Below are positions 26,397-43,305 of a stretch of DNA of 64,000 nt, in pieces. The notes under the pieces were generated by a model that saw only the letters and a list, made by a program, of their open reading frames with translations, was not told where the DNA came from and made no database searches. Numbering within the stretch: position 1 is the first letter of the stretch; the number at the start of each line of letters is the position of its first letter. The position numbers and the translations under genes were made by a program. The stretch lies in the NCBI GenBank assembly GCA_003725745.1, contig RHDP01000001.1, forward strand, positions 3,976,501 through 4,040,500, given 5' to 3'. The stretch comes from Streptomyces sp. I6 (lineage in GTDB: Bacteria > Actinomycetota > Actinomycetes > Streptomycetales > Streptomycetaceae).

Positions 26397-27623
26397 TCAG
26401 TCCCGGGCCTCCGCCAGCAGCTTCTGCATGCGCGAGACGCCCTCGACCAGGTCCTCGTCGCCCAGCGCGTACGACAGCCGCAGGTAGCCCGGCGTGCCGA
26501 AGGCCTCACCGGGGACGACCGCGACCTCGGCCTCCTCCAGGATCAGCGCCGCGAGCTCCACCGAGGTCTGCGGCCGCTGCCCGCGGATCTCCTTGCCCAG
26601 CAGGCCCTTCACCGACGGGTACGCGTAGAAGGCGCCCTCGGGCTCCGGGCAGAGCACGCCGTCGATCTCGTTGAGCATGCGCACGATGGTCCCCCGGCGG
26701 CGGTCGAACGCCTCACGCATGGTCGCGACCGCGTCCAGATCGCCGGAGACCGCGGCCAGCGCGGCGACCTGCGCCACGTTCGAGACGTTGGAGGTGGCGT
26801 GCGACTGCAGGTTGGTCGCGGCCTTGACGACGTCCTTCGGGCCGACGATCCACCCCACCCGCCAGCCGGTCATCGCGTACGTCTTCGCCACGCCGTTGAC
26901 CACGATGCACTTGTCGCGCAGCTCGGGCACCAGCGCCGGGACGGAGGTGAAGGACGCGTCGCCGTAGACCAGGTGCTCGTAGATCTCGTCCGTCAGCACC
27001 CACAGACCGTGCTCAAGCGCCCAGCGGGCGATCGCCTCGGTGTCGGCCCGGCTGTAGACCGCGCCGGTCGGGTTGGAGGGGGAGACGAACAGGACGACCT
27101 TCGTCCGCTCCGTGCGGGCCGCCTCCAGCTGCTCCACGGAGACCCGGTAGTTCGTGGTCTCGTCGGCGACCACCTCCACCGGGACACCGCCGGCCAGCCG
27201 GATCGACTCCGGGTACGTCGTCCAGTACGGCGCCGGGACGATGACCTCGTCGCCCGGGTCCAGGATCGCCGCGAAGGCCTCGTAGATCGCCTGCTTGCCG
27301 CCGTTGGTCACCAGCACCTGCGCCGGGTCGACCTCGTAGCCCGAGTCGCGGAGGGTCTTCTCCGCGATCGCCTTCTTCAGCTCCGGCAGGCCGCCGGCCG
27401 GGGTGTAGCGGTGGTACTTCGGGTTCTTGCAGGCCTCGATCGCGGCCTCGACGATGTAGTCCGGGGTCGGGAAGTCCGGCTCGCCCGCGCCGAAACCGAT
27501 CACCGGACGGCCGGCGGCCTTGAGGGCCTTGGCCTTGGCGTCGACGGCGAGGGTCGCGGACTCGGAGATCGCGCCGATGCGGGCGGAGACCCGGCGCTCG
27601 GTAGGAGGAGTAGCAGCGCTCAT
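26397..27623 (-). CDS. aspC: Class I aminotransferase, aspartate aminotransferase type
   Basis: A 408-residue fold-type I PLP enzyme that exchanges amino groups between aspartate (or similar amino acids) and 2-oxoglutarate. It shows [16 protein letters not shown] (substrate arginine region), [38 protein letters not shown], and the PLP-lysine segment [20 protein letters not shown] 27623 ([16 protein letters not shown]) is preferred over longer frames because the family begins here and GGAGGAG-type purines occur nearby. It is divergent from tRNA-Trp and secE, the standard Streptomyces order. Confidence 0.93.
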   Translation of the reverse strand: MSAATPPTERRVSARIGAISESATLAVDAKAKALKAAGRPVIGFGAGEPDFPTPDYIVEAAIEACKNPKYHRYTPAGGLPELKKAIAEKTLRDSGYEVDPAQVLVTNGGKQAIYEAFAAILDPGDEVIVPAPYWTTYPESIRLAGGVPVEVVADETTNYRVSVEQLEAARTERTKVVLFVSPSNPTGAVYSRADTEAIARWALEHGLWVLTDEIYEHLVYGDASFTSVPALVPELRDKCIVVNGVAKTYAMTGWRVGWIVGPKDVVKAATNLQSHATSNVSNVAQVAALAAVSGDLDAVATMREAFDRRRGTIVRMLNEIDGVLCPEPEGAFYAYPSVKGLLGKEIRGQRPQTSVELAALILEEAEVAVVPGEAFGTPGYLRLSYALGDEDLVEGVSRMQKLLAEARD

Positions 27624-27847
27624 ACGGCCATGGTCCCAGAACGCCGAGCGCCCGGGCACAGGGGTTTCACCGGCCGGACGGTCGCCGAAGGTGATCGTGC
27701 GGTGGCTGAACGGGTCCGGACGGAACGCGGACAGGAACCGCCTCGAAGCTATCTGTTCGACGCACGGCTCCCGACCACGTACACTCACTGGTCGTTGGCC
27801 CTCGCGGACCACCACCGCGGATGCGGTAGGTTTGGGGGGAACCACAT

Positions 27848-27920
27848 AGGGTCGTAGCTCAATTGGTAGAGCACTGGTCTCCAAAACCAGCGGTTGGGGG
27901 TTCAAGTCCCTCCGGCCCTG
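27848..27920 (+). tRNA. tRNA-Trp (anticodon CCA)
   Basis: A 73-nt tRNA. AGGGTCG (27848-27854) pairs with CGGCCCT (27913-27919), the discriminator is G, and the anticodon CCA is at 27881-27883 in a CTGGT/ACCAG stem. It lies directly upstream of secE, a conserved actinobacterial arrangement. Confidence 0.97.
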
Positions 27921-28026
27921 CTACACACACCTTCGCCAGGATGTGTGCGCATGTACGTACTTCGATGCATCGCCGTGCGGCTCGACCGGGCGCGGCACGG
28001 CCACGACCCGGAATCAGGTGAGAGAC

Positions 28027-28314
28027 GTGACGGACGCCGTGGGCTCCATCGACATGCCTGATGCCGAGGACGAGGCGCCCGACTCGCGCAAGAAGTCCCG
28101 TAAGGGTGGCAAGCGCGGGAAGAAGGGCCCCCTGGGCCGCCTCGCGCTGTTCTACCGGCAGATCGTCGCCGAGCTGCGCAAGGTCGTCTGGCCCACCCGC
28201 AACCAGCTGACGACGTACACGACCGTGGTGATCATCTTCGTCGTCATCATGATCGGTCTTGTGACCGTGATGGACTATGGCTTCCAGGCAGCCGTCAAGT
28301 ACGTCTTCGGCTGA
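28027..28314 (+). CDS. secE: Protein translocase subunit SecE
   Basis: A 95-residue SecE of the single-membrane-span type. It has a charged N-terminal extension ([16 protein letters not shown]), the conserved amphipathic [20 protein letters not shown], and one hydrophobic helix [21 protein letters not shown] 28027 follows AGGTGAGAG. It is an essential partner of SecY and is co-transcribed with nusG. Confidence 0.97.
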   Translation: MTDAVGSIDMPDAEDEAPDSRKKSRKGGKRGKKGPLGRLALFYRQIVAELRKVVWPTRNQLTTYTTVVIIFVVIMIGLVTVMDYGFQAAVKYVFG

Positions 28315-28388
28315 TCCCGCGGAGGGCGCCCGGCCGGCGCCTCTTTCGCATGTTCCACCCCATCTGTATCCAGGAAGAAGCAGCCACC

Positions 28389-29264
28389 GTGTCTGACCCG
28401 AACCTGAACGACGCCGTTGAGCCGCGCCGGAGCCTCGAGTCCACTGAGGACGCGCTCGACATCGTCGAGGCGGCGGACTCCGTCGACCCGGACCAGGCGG
28501 AAGCTGCTGACGCCGCTGCGGGCGAGCCCGCCGAGCAGGCCGCGATCCACGTGGAACCCGACGCCGAAGCCGTGGCGGAGGTCGACGAGGCCGCGGCCGC
28601 CGCTGCCGACGAGCAGCCCGTCGAGGAGGCCGAACCGGAGGCTCCGGTCGACCCCGTCGCCGCGCTCCGCGAGGAGCTGCGCGGGCTGCCCGGCGAGTGG
28701 TATGTGATCCACACCTACGCCGGCTACGAGAAGCGGGTGAAGGCCAACCTGGAGCAGCGTGCCGTCTCGCTGAACGTCGAGGACTTCATCTACCAGGCCG
28801 AGGTGCCCGAGGAGGAGATCGTCCAGATCAAGAACGGCGAGCGCAAGAACGTCCGGCAGAACAAGCTGCCCGGCTATGTGCTCGTCCGGATGGATCTGAC
28901 GAACGAGTCCTGGGGCGTCGTCCGCAACACGCCCGGTGTCACCGGCTTCGTCGGCAACGCGTACGACCCGTACCCGCTGACCCTGGACGAGATCGTCAAG
29001 ATGCTCGCCCCGGAGGCGGAGGAGAAGGCGGCCCGCGAGGCGGCCGAGGCCGAGGGCAAGCCAGCGCCTGCCCGCAAGGTCGAGGTCCAGGTGCTGGACT
29101 TCGAGGTCGGCGACTCGGTCACCGTCACCGACGGCCCCTTCGCCACCCTTCAGGCCACGATCAACGAGATCAACCCGGACTCGAAGAAGGTCAAGGGTCT
29201 CGTCGAGATCTTCGGCCGCGAGACGCCGGTCGAGCTGAGCTTCGACCAGATCCAGAAGAACTAG
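28389..29264 (+). CDS. nusG: Transcription termination/antitermination factor NusG
   Basis: A 291-residue NusG. An acidic, Ala/Glu-rich N-terminal tail of about 95 residues, typical of streptomycetes, precedes the NGN domain ([21 protein letters not shown]). The C-terminal KOW domain ([20 protein letters not shown]) ends at LSFDQIQKN. It binds RNA polymerase and couples transcription to translation. GTG 28389 is preceded by AGGAAG. It forms an operon with secE and ends at a strong terminator. Confidence 0.97.
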   Translation: MSDPNLNDAVEPRRSLESTEDALDIVEAADSVDPDQAEAADAAAGEPAEQAAIHVEPDAEAVAEVDEAAAAAADEQPVEEAEPEAPVDPVAALREELRGLPGEWYVIHTYAGYEKRVKANLEQRAVSLNVEDFIYQAEVPEEEIVQIKNGERKNVRQNKLPGYVLVRMDLTNESWGVVRNTPGVTGFVGNAYDPYPLTLDEIVKMLAPEAEEKAAREAAEAEGKPAPARKVEVQVLDFEVGDSVTVTDGPFATLQATINEINPDSKKVKGLVEIFGRETPVELSFDQIQKN

Positions 29265-29282
29265 CGCTCCGGACTGACGGAA

Positions 29283-29323
29283 GAGCCCCTGGCCGGCGGG
29301 AAACCGCCGGTCGGGGGCTCTTT
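29283..29323 (+). terminator. Terminator after nusG
   Basis: GAGCCCCTGGCCGGCGG, GAAA loop, then CCGCCGGTCGGGGGCTC and TTT: a long GC stem with a short T-run. Confidence 0.9.
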
Positions 29324-29791
29324 GCATGCCGGGGCCGGTTCAGCGGGCCGTGGCCGGACCGCGCTCGGCCGGGTGGCGCATCGGGAGCCCTCCGGCGGGG
29401 GGCCCGTCCCCGACGGCCAGTCCCGTCCGCACCGTGTACGGGACGTCCCGTCGCATGCGGCCGCCGGGACCGGCTGCCGGACGGGGGACCGCGACGCGAT
29501 ACGCGAGCCGATCGGCGGCCGCCGCCGGCCCGCGGTCTCCCGGGCCGTCGACGGAGCCGCCGGGCCGCGACCGGGTGCGGCGAAGGCCGTCGGCGGTGAC
29601 GGCGTCGGCTGAGGTGCCGGATCGGGCGTCCCGACGACCCCGCCGGTGTGGTGCGGTGTGGTGCGGTGGGGGCCGCTGCGGTGCGCGCGCGACGGAGAGG
29701 GGCGAGTGCGCGGGCCCGGGGGCCGGGCGGTCCGCCCGGAGGCTTCCTCCGGGCCGGAACGGCCTCTCGGCCGTTCTGACCTGCTCGGTTT
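29324..29791. other. Gene-free spacer between nusG and rplK
   Basis: No gene or RNA supported in this ~470-base GC-rich stretch; frames on both strands lack homology and Shine-Dalgarno sites. Confidence 0.5.
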
Positions 29792-29819
29792 TTGGCCGCA
29801 CGGTGGTACCCGCTATCGT
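29792..29819 (+). promoter_or_regulatory. Promoter of rplK-rplA
   Basis: TTGGCC (29792-29797), a 16-nt spacer and TATCGT (29814-29819), giving an ~70-nt leader before rplK. Confidence 0.65.
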
Positions 29820-29899
29820 TGTGCGGTATGCCTCCATCCGGATGATCGGGTGGATGTCATGCCGTTACAGCACACTCTCAACTGGACCCGGAGAGAGCA

Positions 29900-30334
29900 A
29901 TGCCTCCCAAGAAGAAGAAGGTCACGGGGCTTATCAAGCTCCAGATCCAGGCCGGCGCCGCCAACCCGGCTCCGCCGGTCGGCCCCGCGCTGGGTCAGCA
30001 CGGCGTCAACATCATGGAGTTCTGCAAGGCCTACAACGCCGCGACCGAGTCGCAGCGCGGCATGGTCGTGCCGGTGGAGATCACGGTCTACGAGGACCGT
30101 TCCTTCACCTTCATCACCAAGACTCCGCCGGCCGCCAAGCTGATCCTGAAGGCCGCGGGCGTGGACAAGGGCTCCGGCGAGCCGCACAAGACCAAGGTCG
30201 CCAAGCTGACGCGCGACCAGGTCCGCGACATCGCCACCACCAAGATGCCCGACCTGAACGCCAACGACCTGGACGCCGCCGAGAAGATCATCGCCGGCAC
30301 CGCCCGTTCCATGGGCATCACGGTCGAGGGCTGA
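29900..30334 (+). CDS. rplK: Ribosomal protein uL11
   Basis: A 144-residue L11 of the GTPase-associated centre, beginning [19 protein letters not shown]. It has the [20 protein letters not shown] motif and the C-terminal rRNA-binding helices ending [12 protein letters not shown]. It is the target region of thiopeptides and needed for RelA activation. It precedes rplA in the same operon, with GGAGAGAG upstream of ATG. Confidence 0.98.
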
Positions 30335-30417
30335 TCGACTCCCCCGAGACCTCAGTGGCAGGGCCAGGCGCTGGCCCGGACCACGAACTCCACGCCTGAG
30401 ACACCACAGGAGAAGAA

Positions 30418-31140
30418 GTGAAGCGCAGCAAGGCTCTCCGCAACGCGGACGCCAAGGTCGACCGGGAGCGCAACTACGCCCCGCTCGAGGCCGTCCGTCT
30501 TGCGAAGGACACCGCCAGCACCAAGTTCGACGGCACCGTCGAGGTCGCCTTCCGCCTGGGCGTCGACCCGCGCAAGGCAGACCAGATGGTCCGTGGCACC
30601 GTGAACCTTCCGCACGGCACCGGCAAGACCGCCCGGGTCCTGGTCTTCGCGACCGGTGACCGTGCTGCGGCCGCGGAGGCCGCGGGAGCCGACATCGTCG
30701 GCTCCGACGAACTGATCGACGAGGTCTCGAAGGGCCGTCTGGACTTCGACGCCGTCGTCGCCACCCCGGACCTCATGGGCAAGGTCGGCCGCCTCGGCCG
30801 CGTGCTCGGTCCGCGTGGTCTGATGCCGAACCCCAAGACCGGCACCGTGACCATGGACGTCGCCAAGGCCGTCACCGACATCAAGGGCGGCAAGATCGAG
30901 TTCCGTGTCGACAAGCACGCGAACCTGCACTTCATCATCGGCAAGGTCTCCTTCGACGAGACCAAGCTGGTGGAGAACTACGCCGCGGCGCTGGAGGAGA
31001 TCCTCCGGCTGAAGCCGTCGGCCGCGAAGGGCCGCTACATCAAGAAGGCGACCCTGACCACCACCATGGGTCCCGGCATCCCGCTGGACTCCAACCGCAC
31101 CCGGAACCTCCTCGCCGAGGAGGACCCGGCCGCGGTCTGA
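30418..31140 (+). CDS. rplA: Ribosomal protein uL1
   Basis: A 240-residue L1 of the ribosomal stalk at the E-site. It has [17 protein letters not shown] and [20 protein letters not shown], both family signatures. GTG 30418 follows AGGAGAAGA. In bacteria L1 represses its own L11-L1 operon by binding the leader mRNA; the leader here is short and I could not define an L1 site. Confidence 0.98.
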   Translation: MKRSKALRNADAKVDRERNYAPLEAVRLAKDTASTKFDGTVEVAFRLGVDPRKADQMVRGTVNLPHGTGKTARVLVFATGDRAAAAEAAGADIVGSDELIDEVSKGRLDFDAVVATPDLMGKVGRLGRVLGPRGLMPNPKTGTVTMDVAKAVTDIKGGKIEFRVDKHANLHFIIGKVSFDETKLVENYAAALEEILRLKPSAAKGRYIKKATLTTTMGPGIPLDSNRTRNLLAEEDPAAV

Positions 31141-31169
31141 GCCCGGCGGCTCGCACGCGGTGGGACCGG

Positions 31170-31209
31170 CCCCCGCACCTCCTCTTCCCGAGGGGGTGCG
31201 GGGGTTCGT
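31170..31209 (+). terminator. Terminator after rplA
   Basis: CCCCCGCACC (31170-31179) pairs with GGTGCGGGGG (31195-31204), followed by TTCGTTT. Confidence 0.9.
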
Positions 31210-31296
31210 TTATCGGTACGTCGATGTCGGTGGGGTGCGTTACCGTTCAACCGACTTCACTGACGCAACAGAACAGAAGACCGGGGTGGGGATTTC

Positions 31297-32244
31297 ATGA
31301 GCAGGTCGATGTGGAAGCGCGCGGGCGTCTCCCTGGCGGCCGCGGCCGTCGTCGTGGGTGTCGCGGGCTGCCAGGACGGTGACGAGGGCGGGAAGAAGGC
31401 CGCCGGCTCGTCGCAGTCGGCCGTCCAGTCGCAGGGCGAGATCACCAAGGTGATCCAGGCCGCCTACAAGAAGACGTCGGACGCCAAGTCCGCCAAGGTC
31501 CGGATGACCATCACCATGCCGGGCGGCATGGAGGGCGGCGGCACCATGGAGATGTCCGGGGTACAGGGCTGGGACCCCGGTCTGCTGGACGTCACCATGA
31601 AGGGCTCCATGCTCAGCGGGGGCGGCCCCGACGCGCCTTCCCAGGTGCGCATGGTGATGGTGGACGAGGCCATGTACATGGAGATGGGTGCCAAGCAGGC
31701 CGCCGAGATGGACGGCAAGCGCTGGATGAAGCTGGACCTCAAGGCCGCCGCCGAGGCGAGCGGCGACAAGGAGCTCCAGAAGCAGATGACCGGCAGCCTG
31801 GAGAACGTGAACCAGGACCCGGCCCAGCAGCTCGCCCTGCTGCTCGGCTCGCCCAGCATCAAGCACCTCGGCGCGGAGAAGGTCGACGGCGTCGAGGCGC
31901 AGCACTACAAGGGCACACTGAGCTTCGAGGAGATGCTCGACGCCAACAGGTCCTTCGACGCGCTGTCCGCGGAGGAGCGCGAGAAGCTGGTCGCCAACGT
32001 CAAGAAGGCCGGCATCAAGGGCTACGACACCGAGGTCTGGGTCAACGAGGACCAGTACCCGGTCAAGATGGTCGTGGGCATCAAGATGCCCCAGGGCACG
32101 ATGAACATGACGGCGAACTACTCCGACTACGGTGCCGCGGCCACCGTCCAGGCGCCGCCGGCGAAGGACACCTTCGACCTGTTCGAGATGCTCAAGCAGC
32201 TGGAGGGCGCCGGCGCGGAGGGCGGCGCCGGTCTGGGCGGCTGA
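31297..32244 (+). CDS. Secreted lipoprotein, LppX/LolA-like fold
   Basis: A 315-residue lipoprotein. The signal peptide ends in a lipobox with GVAGC (Cys25), then a Ser/Gln/Lys linker, then a domain with alternating beta-strands (KVRMTITMPGGMEGGG... AMYMEMGAKQAAEMDGKRWMK). This resembles the mycobacterial LppX/LprAFG and LolA lipid-binding fold. The C-terminus is Gly/Glu-rich. Its function is not established; orthologues commonly sit between rplA and rplJ in Streptomyces. The start follows GGGGTGGGG. Confidence 0.85.
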   Translation: MSRSMWKRAGVSLAAAAVVVGVAGCQDGDEGGKKAAGSSQSAVQSQGEITKVIQAAYKKTSDAKSAKVRMTITMPGGMEGGGTMEMSGVQGWDPGLLDVTMKGSMLSGGGPDAPSQVRMVMVDEAMYMEMGAKQAAEMDGKRWMKLDLKAAAEASGDKELQKQMTGSLENVNQDPAQQLALLLGSPSIKHLGAEKVDGVEAQHYKGTLSFEEMLDANRSFDALSAEEREKLVANVKKAGIKGYDTEVWVNEDQYPVKMVVGIKMPQGTMNMTANYSDYGAAATVQAPPAKDTFDLFEMLKQLEGAGAEGGAGLGG

Positions 32245-32329
32245 GCGGTTCCCGCACCCCCGGTCGTGGCCGGCGGCGGATCCCGCCCCCGGCCACGACC
32301 GGGGGCCCTCGCGGGTCCGGACGCCCGAT

Positions 32330-32359
32330 TTGCTTGGCGCCGATCCGTTCGCGTACTCT
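32330..32359 (+). promoter_or_regulatory. Promoter of rplJ-rplL
   Basis: TTGCTT (32330-32335), an 18-nt spacer and TACTCT (32354-32359) lie directly ahead of the L10 leader. Confidence 0.7.
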
Positions 32360-32379
32360 TCCCCGGAAGCCAAAGACCG

Positions 32380-32524
32380 CTGGTCGTTGCCGTGCCCGTC
32401 AGGGTGTCGGCGGCCGAAGGATCCGCTAGCTGCGGACGACCCGCGCAGGTGACTGTGGAGAAGCTCCCGGACGTGCGTCCGGTGGAGCTACGCCCCGTGC
32501 GCCTGCGCCGGGGCGTTTCGTTTT
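32380..32524 (+). ncRNA. L10 leader with attenuator hairpin
   Basis: The rplJ 5' leader has the features of the L10-leader family, to which the L10-(L7/L12)4 complex binds for autoregulation: a GCGCAGGTGACTG segment and a stem around AAGCTCCCGGACGTGCGTCC. A terminator-like hairpin follows, ACGCCCC (32490-32496) with GGGGCGT (32510-32516) plus TTCGTTTT. The family assignment rests on recalled consensus, not a covariance search. Confidence 0.75.
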
Positions 32525-32583
32525 GCCCAGCCTCCTTCCTTCAGCCCATGCGGTCCGAATCACCCGGAAGGAGGCCGAGGCTC

Positions 32584-33114
32584 ATGGCGAGGCCCGACAA
32601 GTCCGCCGCGGTCGCCGAGCTGACGGACAAGTTCCGCAGCTCGAACGCCGCCGTGCTGACCGAGTACCGCGGTCTCACCGTGGCGCAGCTGAAGCAGCTG
32701 CGCCGTTCGCTCGGTGAGAACGCCCAGTACGCCGTGGTGAAGAACACGCTGACCAAGATTGCGGCCAACGAGGCCGGGATCACCTCGCTCGACGACCAGT
32801 TCGCTGGTCCGACGGCGGTCGCCTTCATCACCGGTGACCCGGTGGAGTCGGCGAAGGGTCTTCGTGACTTCGCCAAGGACAACCCGAACCTCATCATCAA
32901 GGGCGGTGTCCTTGACGGCAAGGCGCTGTCCGCCGATGAGATCAAGAAGCTTGCGGACCTCGAGTCCCGCGAGGTTCTGCTCGCCAAGCTGGCGGGCGCC
33001 ATGAAGGGCAAGCAGTCCCAGACTGCCGCGCTCTTCCAGGCGCTTCCGTCGAAGCTCGTCCGCACCGTGGACGCGCTTCGCGCCAAGCAGGCCGAGCAGG
33101 GCGGTGCCGAGTAA
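32584..33114 (+). CDS. rplJ: Ribosomal protein uL10
   Basis: A 176-residue L10, the stalk base. It begins [17 protein letters not shown] and has [33 protein letters not shown], and a C-terminal helix ([19 protein letters not shown]) that binds L7/L12 dimers. GGAAGGAGG precedes ATG 32584. It is autoregulated through the leader described above. Confidence 0.98.
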   Translation: MARPDKSAAVAELTDKFRSSNAAVLTEYRGLTVAQLKQLRRSLGENAQYAVVKNTLTKIAANEAGITSLDDQFAGPTAVAFITGDPVESAKGLRDFAKDNPNLIIKGGVLDGKALSADEIKKLADLESREVLLAKLAGAMKGKQSQTAALFQALPSKLVRTVDALRAKQAEQGGAE

Positions 33115-33220
33115 TTCGGCTCGCGCATTGATCCGCGCCGTCCGGCGCGGGTCGTAGCGGGCCGTACGCCCGCCGTTATGTACATCCCGGCACCAGCCGA
33201 ATAGTGGAAGGACCGCCATC

Positions 33221-33607
33221 ATGGCGAAGCTGTCTCAGGAAGACCTGCTCGCGCAGTTCGAGGAGATGACCCTCATCGAGCTCTCCGAGTTCGTGAAGGC
33301 GTTCGAGGAGAAGTTCGACGTCACCGCCGCCGCCCCGGTCGCCGTTGCCGCCGCCGGTGGCGCCGGTGCCGCTGCCGCCGAGGTCGTCGAGGAGAAGGAC
33401 GAGTTCGACGTCATCCTCACCGGCGCCGGCGACAAGAAGATCCAGGTCATCAAGGTCGTCCGTGAGCTGACCTCCCTGGGCCTGAAGGAGGCCAAGGACC
33501 TCGTCGACGGCACCCCGAAGCCGGTCCTCGAGAAGGTCAACAAGGAGGCCGCTGACAAGGCCGCCGAGTCCCTCAAGGCTGCCGGTGCGGCCGTCGAGGT
33601 CAAGTGA
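33221..33607 (+). CDS. rplL: Ribosomal protein bL12 (L7/L12)
   Basis: A 128-residue stalk protein: N-terminal dimerisation helix ([20 protein letters not shown]), an Ala-rich hinge ([16 protein letters not shown]), and a C-terminal factor-binding domain ([20 protein letters not shown]). It lies in the rplJ operon. Confidence 0.98.
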   Translation: MAKLSQEDLLAQFEEMTLIELSEFVKAFEEKFDVTAAAPVAVAAAGGAGAAAAEVVEEKDEFDVILTGAGDKKIQVIKVVRELTSLGLKEAKDLVDGTPKPVLEKVNKEAADKAAESLKAAGAAVEVK

Positions 33608-33651
33608 CCTTGCGAGTCTTCTGACTCCCGCGCTGTAACGCGCACGCGCTC

Positions 33652-33683
33652 AAGGGCGATCATCCATTCGGGTGGTCGCCCTT
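33652..33683 (+). terminator. Hairpin between rplL and rpoB
   Basis: AAGGGCGATCATCC and GGGTGGTCGCCCTT form an imperfect stem with an ATTC loop. It probably gives partial termination, lowering rpoBC expression relative to rplJL. Confidence 0.75.
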
Positions 33684-33956
33684 CGGCGTTGTCCGCACCG
33701 TCGGGCGGGCGCCTTGCGCTGTCCGTCGCGGGGAGTAGGGTGATCTTCGCCGTGCGCCAGGTGACGATCCCCGCAGTCAGGATTGGGCTGGGGGCCTTGA
33801 CGAACCGCACGCAGCGCGCAATTCTCAGGACGCGTCGTCACAACGGTCCAAGTTCGAGGCATGGATCGGCGACCGAACGGGCAGTATCGGTGTGCGCCTC
33901 CCGGCGCGCGGCATACCGCGGAGTTGAGAACAACGAGGGTCTCGGTAAACCCGCCC

Positions 33957-33985
33957 TGGACATCAGTGGGCCAAGTGGCTACACT
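33957..33985 (+). promoter_or_regulatory. Candidate promoter of rpoBC
   Basis: TGGACA (33957-33962), a 17-nt spacer and TACACT (33980-33985) match the primary sigma consensus well. This leaves a leader of ~155 nt before rpoB. The rest of the 33608-34147 gap shows no gene. Confidence 0.7.
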
Positions 33986-34147
33986 GACCCTTTGCGCTGC
34001 CTGTTAGCTGCCCCCTGCCCGTCACCAGGGGCATCCCTCGCACGAGCATCGTTGACCGGAATAGCCCTGACCTGGGATTTCTGTCTTTGTGCCCGGCTTG
34101 GGACCGGTACGCGCGTAGTGAGTCCGAGCCCTCGGAAGGACCCCCTC

Positions 34148-37631
<3,484 letters not shown>

Positions 37632-37759
37632 CGGGCCTGGCCGGGACTCCCGACGGGAGCCCCGGCCGTCCCCGGACCCTCCCCCTACGCCCTGTGGGCG
37701 TGGAGGGACCCCCATCAGACCATTGATTGAGACACGACCCTGAGAGGGATTGACGCATA

Positions 37760-41668
<3,909 letters not shown>

Positions 41669-41681
41669 GGCGTACGTCTGA

Positions 41682-41721
41682 CGCCAAGGGCGGTCACCCT
41701 CCGGGGTGGCCGCCCTTCGGC
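41682..41721 (+). terminator. Terminator after rpoC
   Basis: CGCCAAGGGCGG...CCGCCCTTCGGCG forms a long stem with a CTCCG loop directly after rpoC. Confidence 0.85.
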
Positions 41722-42061
41722 GTTCGGCGTGCGGTGGGCGCGGTGGCGATGGCGGTGGGGGAGGAACGAGGGGACGAGGGAACCAGGGGACGCCTGAGGC
41801 GGCGATCGCGGACCGACGCGGGCAGTCCGGCGGAGCCGGTCCCTCGGCTGGGCTCCGGTGCCCGAGGGCCTCGCCGTGCGGACACCACCGCCTGACCCTG
41901 ATCTACGCGGACAACGACTTCGCTACCGTCACGAAGGTGCGTGTCCCCGAGCTGTTCGATGGTCAGCGCGCGGCCGGGGAGCCGACCCAGCCGCCCGGGA
42001 GCGGCGGCCATGGGCCCCGTGCCCGCTGACGAGCAGGCGCAGGACCCGTGCGGTCCGGAGG
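41722..42061. other. Spacer after rpoC; possible gene remnant
   Basis: No full gene. A plus-strand stretch at about 41896-41970 reads TLIYADNDFATVTKV, which resembles the last strand of PIN-domain (VapC-like) nucleases, but upstream sequence in that frame is not PIN-like. It may be a relic. Confidence 0.3.
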
Positions 42062-42274
42062 TCAGCCTCCCGAGGCGTACGTCACGAAGTCCGCCCAGGC
42101 CTGCTGCGTCAGAGCGAGTCGGGGGCCGTCGAGGCACTTGGAGTCGCGCACATGGATCGTGCCGGGCACGGCGGCGACTTCGAGGCAGGAGTCACCCTCG
42201 CTGCCGCTGCTGTAGCTGCTCTTGAACCACGTCAGGTCGGGGGTGTCTCCGGCCGAGGTGTTGCGGATCATCAT
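42062..42274 (-). CDS. DUF397 protein
   Basis: A 70-residue DUF397 protein with the family core LTWFKSSYSSGSEGDSCLEV, AAVPGTIHVRDSK and WADFVTYASGG. These are small partners of Xre-type regulators in Streptomyces, acting together in developmental or antibiotic control (whiJ/abaA/bldB-type clusters). The ATG overlaps the stop of the upstream regulator gene by 4 bases (ATGA). Molecular function is unknown. Confidence 0.92.
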   Translation of the reverse strand: MMIRNTSAGDTPDLTWFKSSYSSGSEGDSCLEVAAVPGTIHVRDSKCLDGPRLALTQQAWADFVTYASGG

Positions 42275-43146
42275 GTATCCCCCAGCAGTTGCTCGATGAA
42301 GGCAGTCGACTCACGGGGCGTGAGGGCCTGGGCCCGGATGATGCCATGACGCAGTTCCAGGATACGGAGCAGCCTGGGATCAGTCACCGGTCGGCCGTTG
42401 GCCACTGCCGGAGAGCGCCCCACCGCCGAGCCGTCAGGGAATTTCAGTACCTCGATGCTGCCATCGACTCCGGCATGCTGCTCGCGGTCCATCGGCATCA
42501 CCTGAAGCTCGACGTTCCTCAACCGCCCGACGTCCAGCAGGTGCTCAAGCTGGTTGCGCACCGGTGCCCTACCGCCGAGCGGACGCCGAAGCGTCCACTC
42601 CTCCAGAACGAAGCTGAGTTCAGGCGCCGGGTCGCGCTCGAACACCGACTTGCGGGCCACCCGCGCGGCGATGAACCGCTCCACCTCGTCCTGGGTGTAG
42701 GCCGGGCGGCGCATCAGCAGCAGCCCACGCGCGTACTCCGGCGTCTGCAACAGTCCATGGACGTTCAGCGGGTCGTACAGCTGGAGTTCGACCGCCCGGG
42801 CCTCCATCTGCGCCAGATCCCGAACCTTCTTCGGATACCTGACCTTGCCCACGTCCTCCTTCATAACCGCGAGCAGCCCGCCCGCCCCCAGCACCTCGTC
42901 CGCCTTGTCCAGAAACTCGGGGCGGGGAATCCGCTTCCCGGCCTCGATCTTGTAGACCAGGTCCTCCCCGTACCCCACCGCCTCCCCGAACTCGCCGGCC
43001 CGTAGGCCCGCCGCCTCGCGCCTCAGCCTCAACTGCCGGCCCACCGTGGCGACAACGGCCACGCCCCAGTCGTCGTCCGGGTCCACCTCCCACCCCGGCT
43101 CGTCCGTCTCACTCCTGAGCCGCCGGACGTCGTTGTCCACCGACAT
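42271..43146 (-). CDS. Xre-family HTH regulator with DUF5753 domain
   Basis: 291 residues. An N-terminal helix-turn-helix (VGRQLRLRREAAGLRAGEFG, then EAVGYGEDLVYKIEAGKRIP) is followed by a DUF5753 domain (YDPLNVHGLLQTPEYARGLL, LEHLLDVGRLRNVELQVMPM, SAVGRSPAVAN). ATG 43146 has GGAGGAG upstream. It is coupled to the DUF397 gene and divergent from an ATP-binding protein gene, the typical whiJ-like trio. The DUF5753 part is thought to sense a ligand or partner. Confidence 0.93.
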   Translation of the reverse strand: MSVDNDVRRLRSETDEPGWEVDPDDDWGVAVVATVGRQLRLRREAAGLRAGEFGEAVGYGEDLVYKIEAGKRIPRPEFLDKADEVLGAGGLLAVMKEDVGKVRYPKKVRDLAQMEARAVELQLYDPLNVHGLLQTPEYARGLLLMRRPAYTQDEVERFIAARVARKSVFERDPAPELSFVLEEWTLRRPLGGRAPVRNQLEHLLDVGRLRNVELQVMPMDREQHAGVDGSIEVLKFPDGSAVGRSPAVANGRPVTDPRLLRILELRHGIIRAQALTPRESTAFIEQLLGDT

Positions 43147-43305
43147 ACCGCACTCCTCCGTCGTACCGCCGTGCCGTAGCGACCGCATCGCACCCGCAAC
43201 GCCCGTGCCGACAGCCCGGACAACAGTGGACAAGCTCCGGACAGTCACCGTACGCATCGACCGCGTCACTGGTCACCGTAGGCGCGCGCCGCCACGCTCA
43301 GTGAG

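Noticed and set aside
29340-29837. 165-codon minus-strand frame between nusG and rplK
   Set aside because: Arg/Pro/Gly-rich, overlaps the rplK promoter, no start signal or homology.
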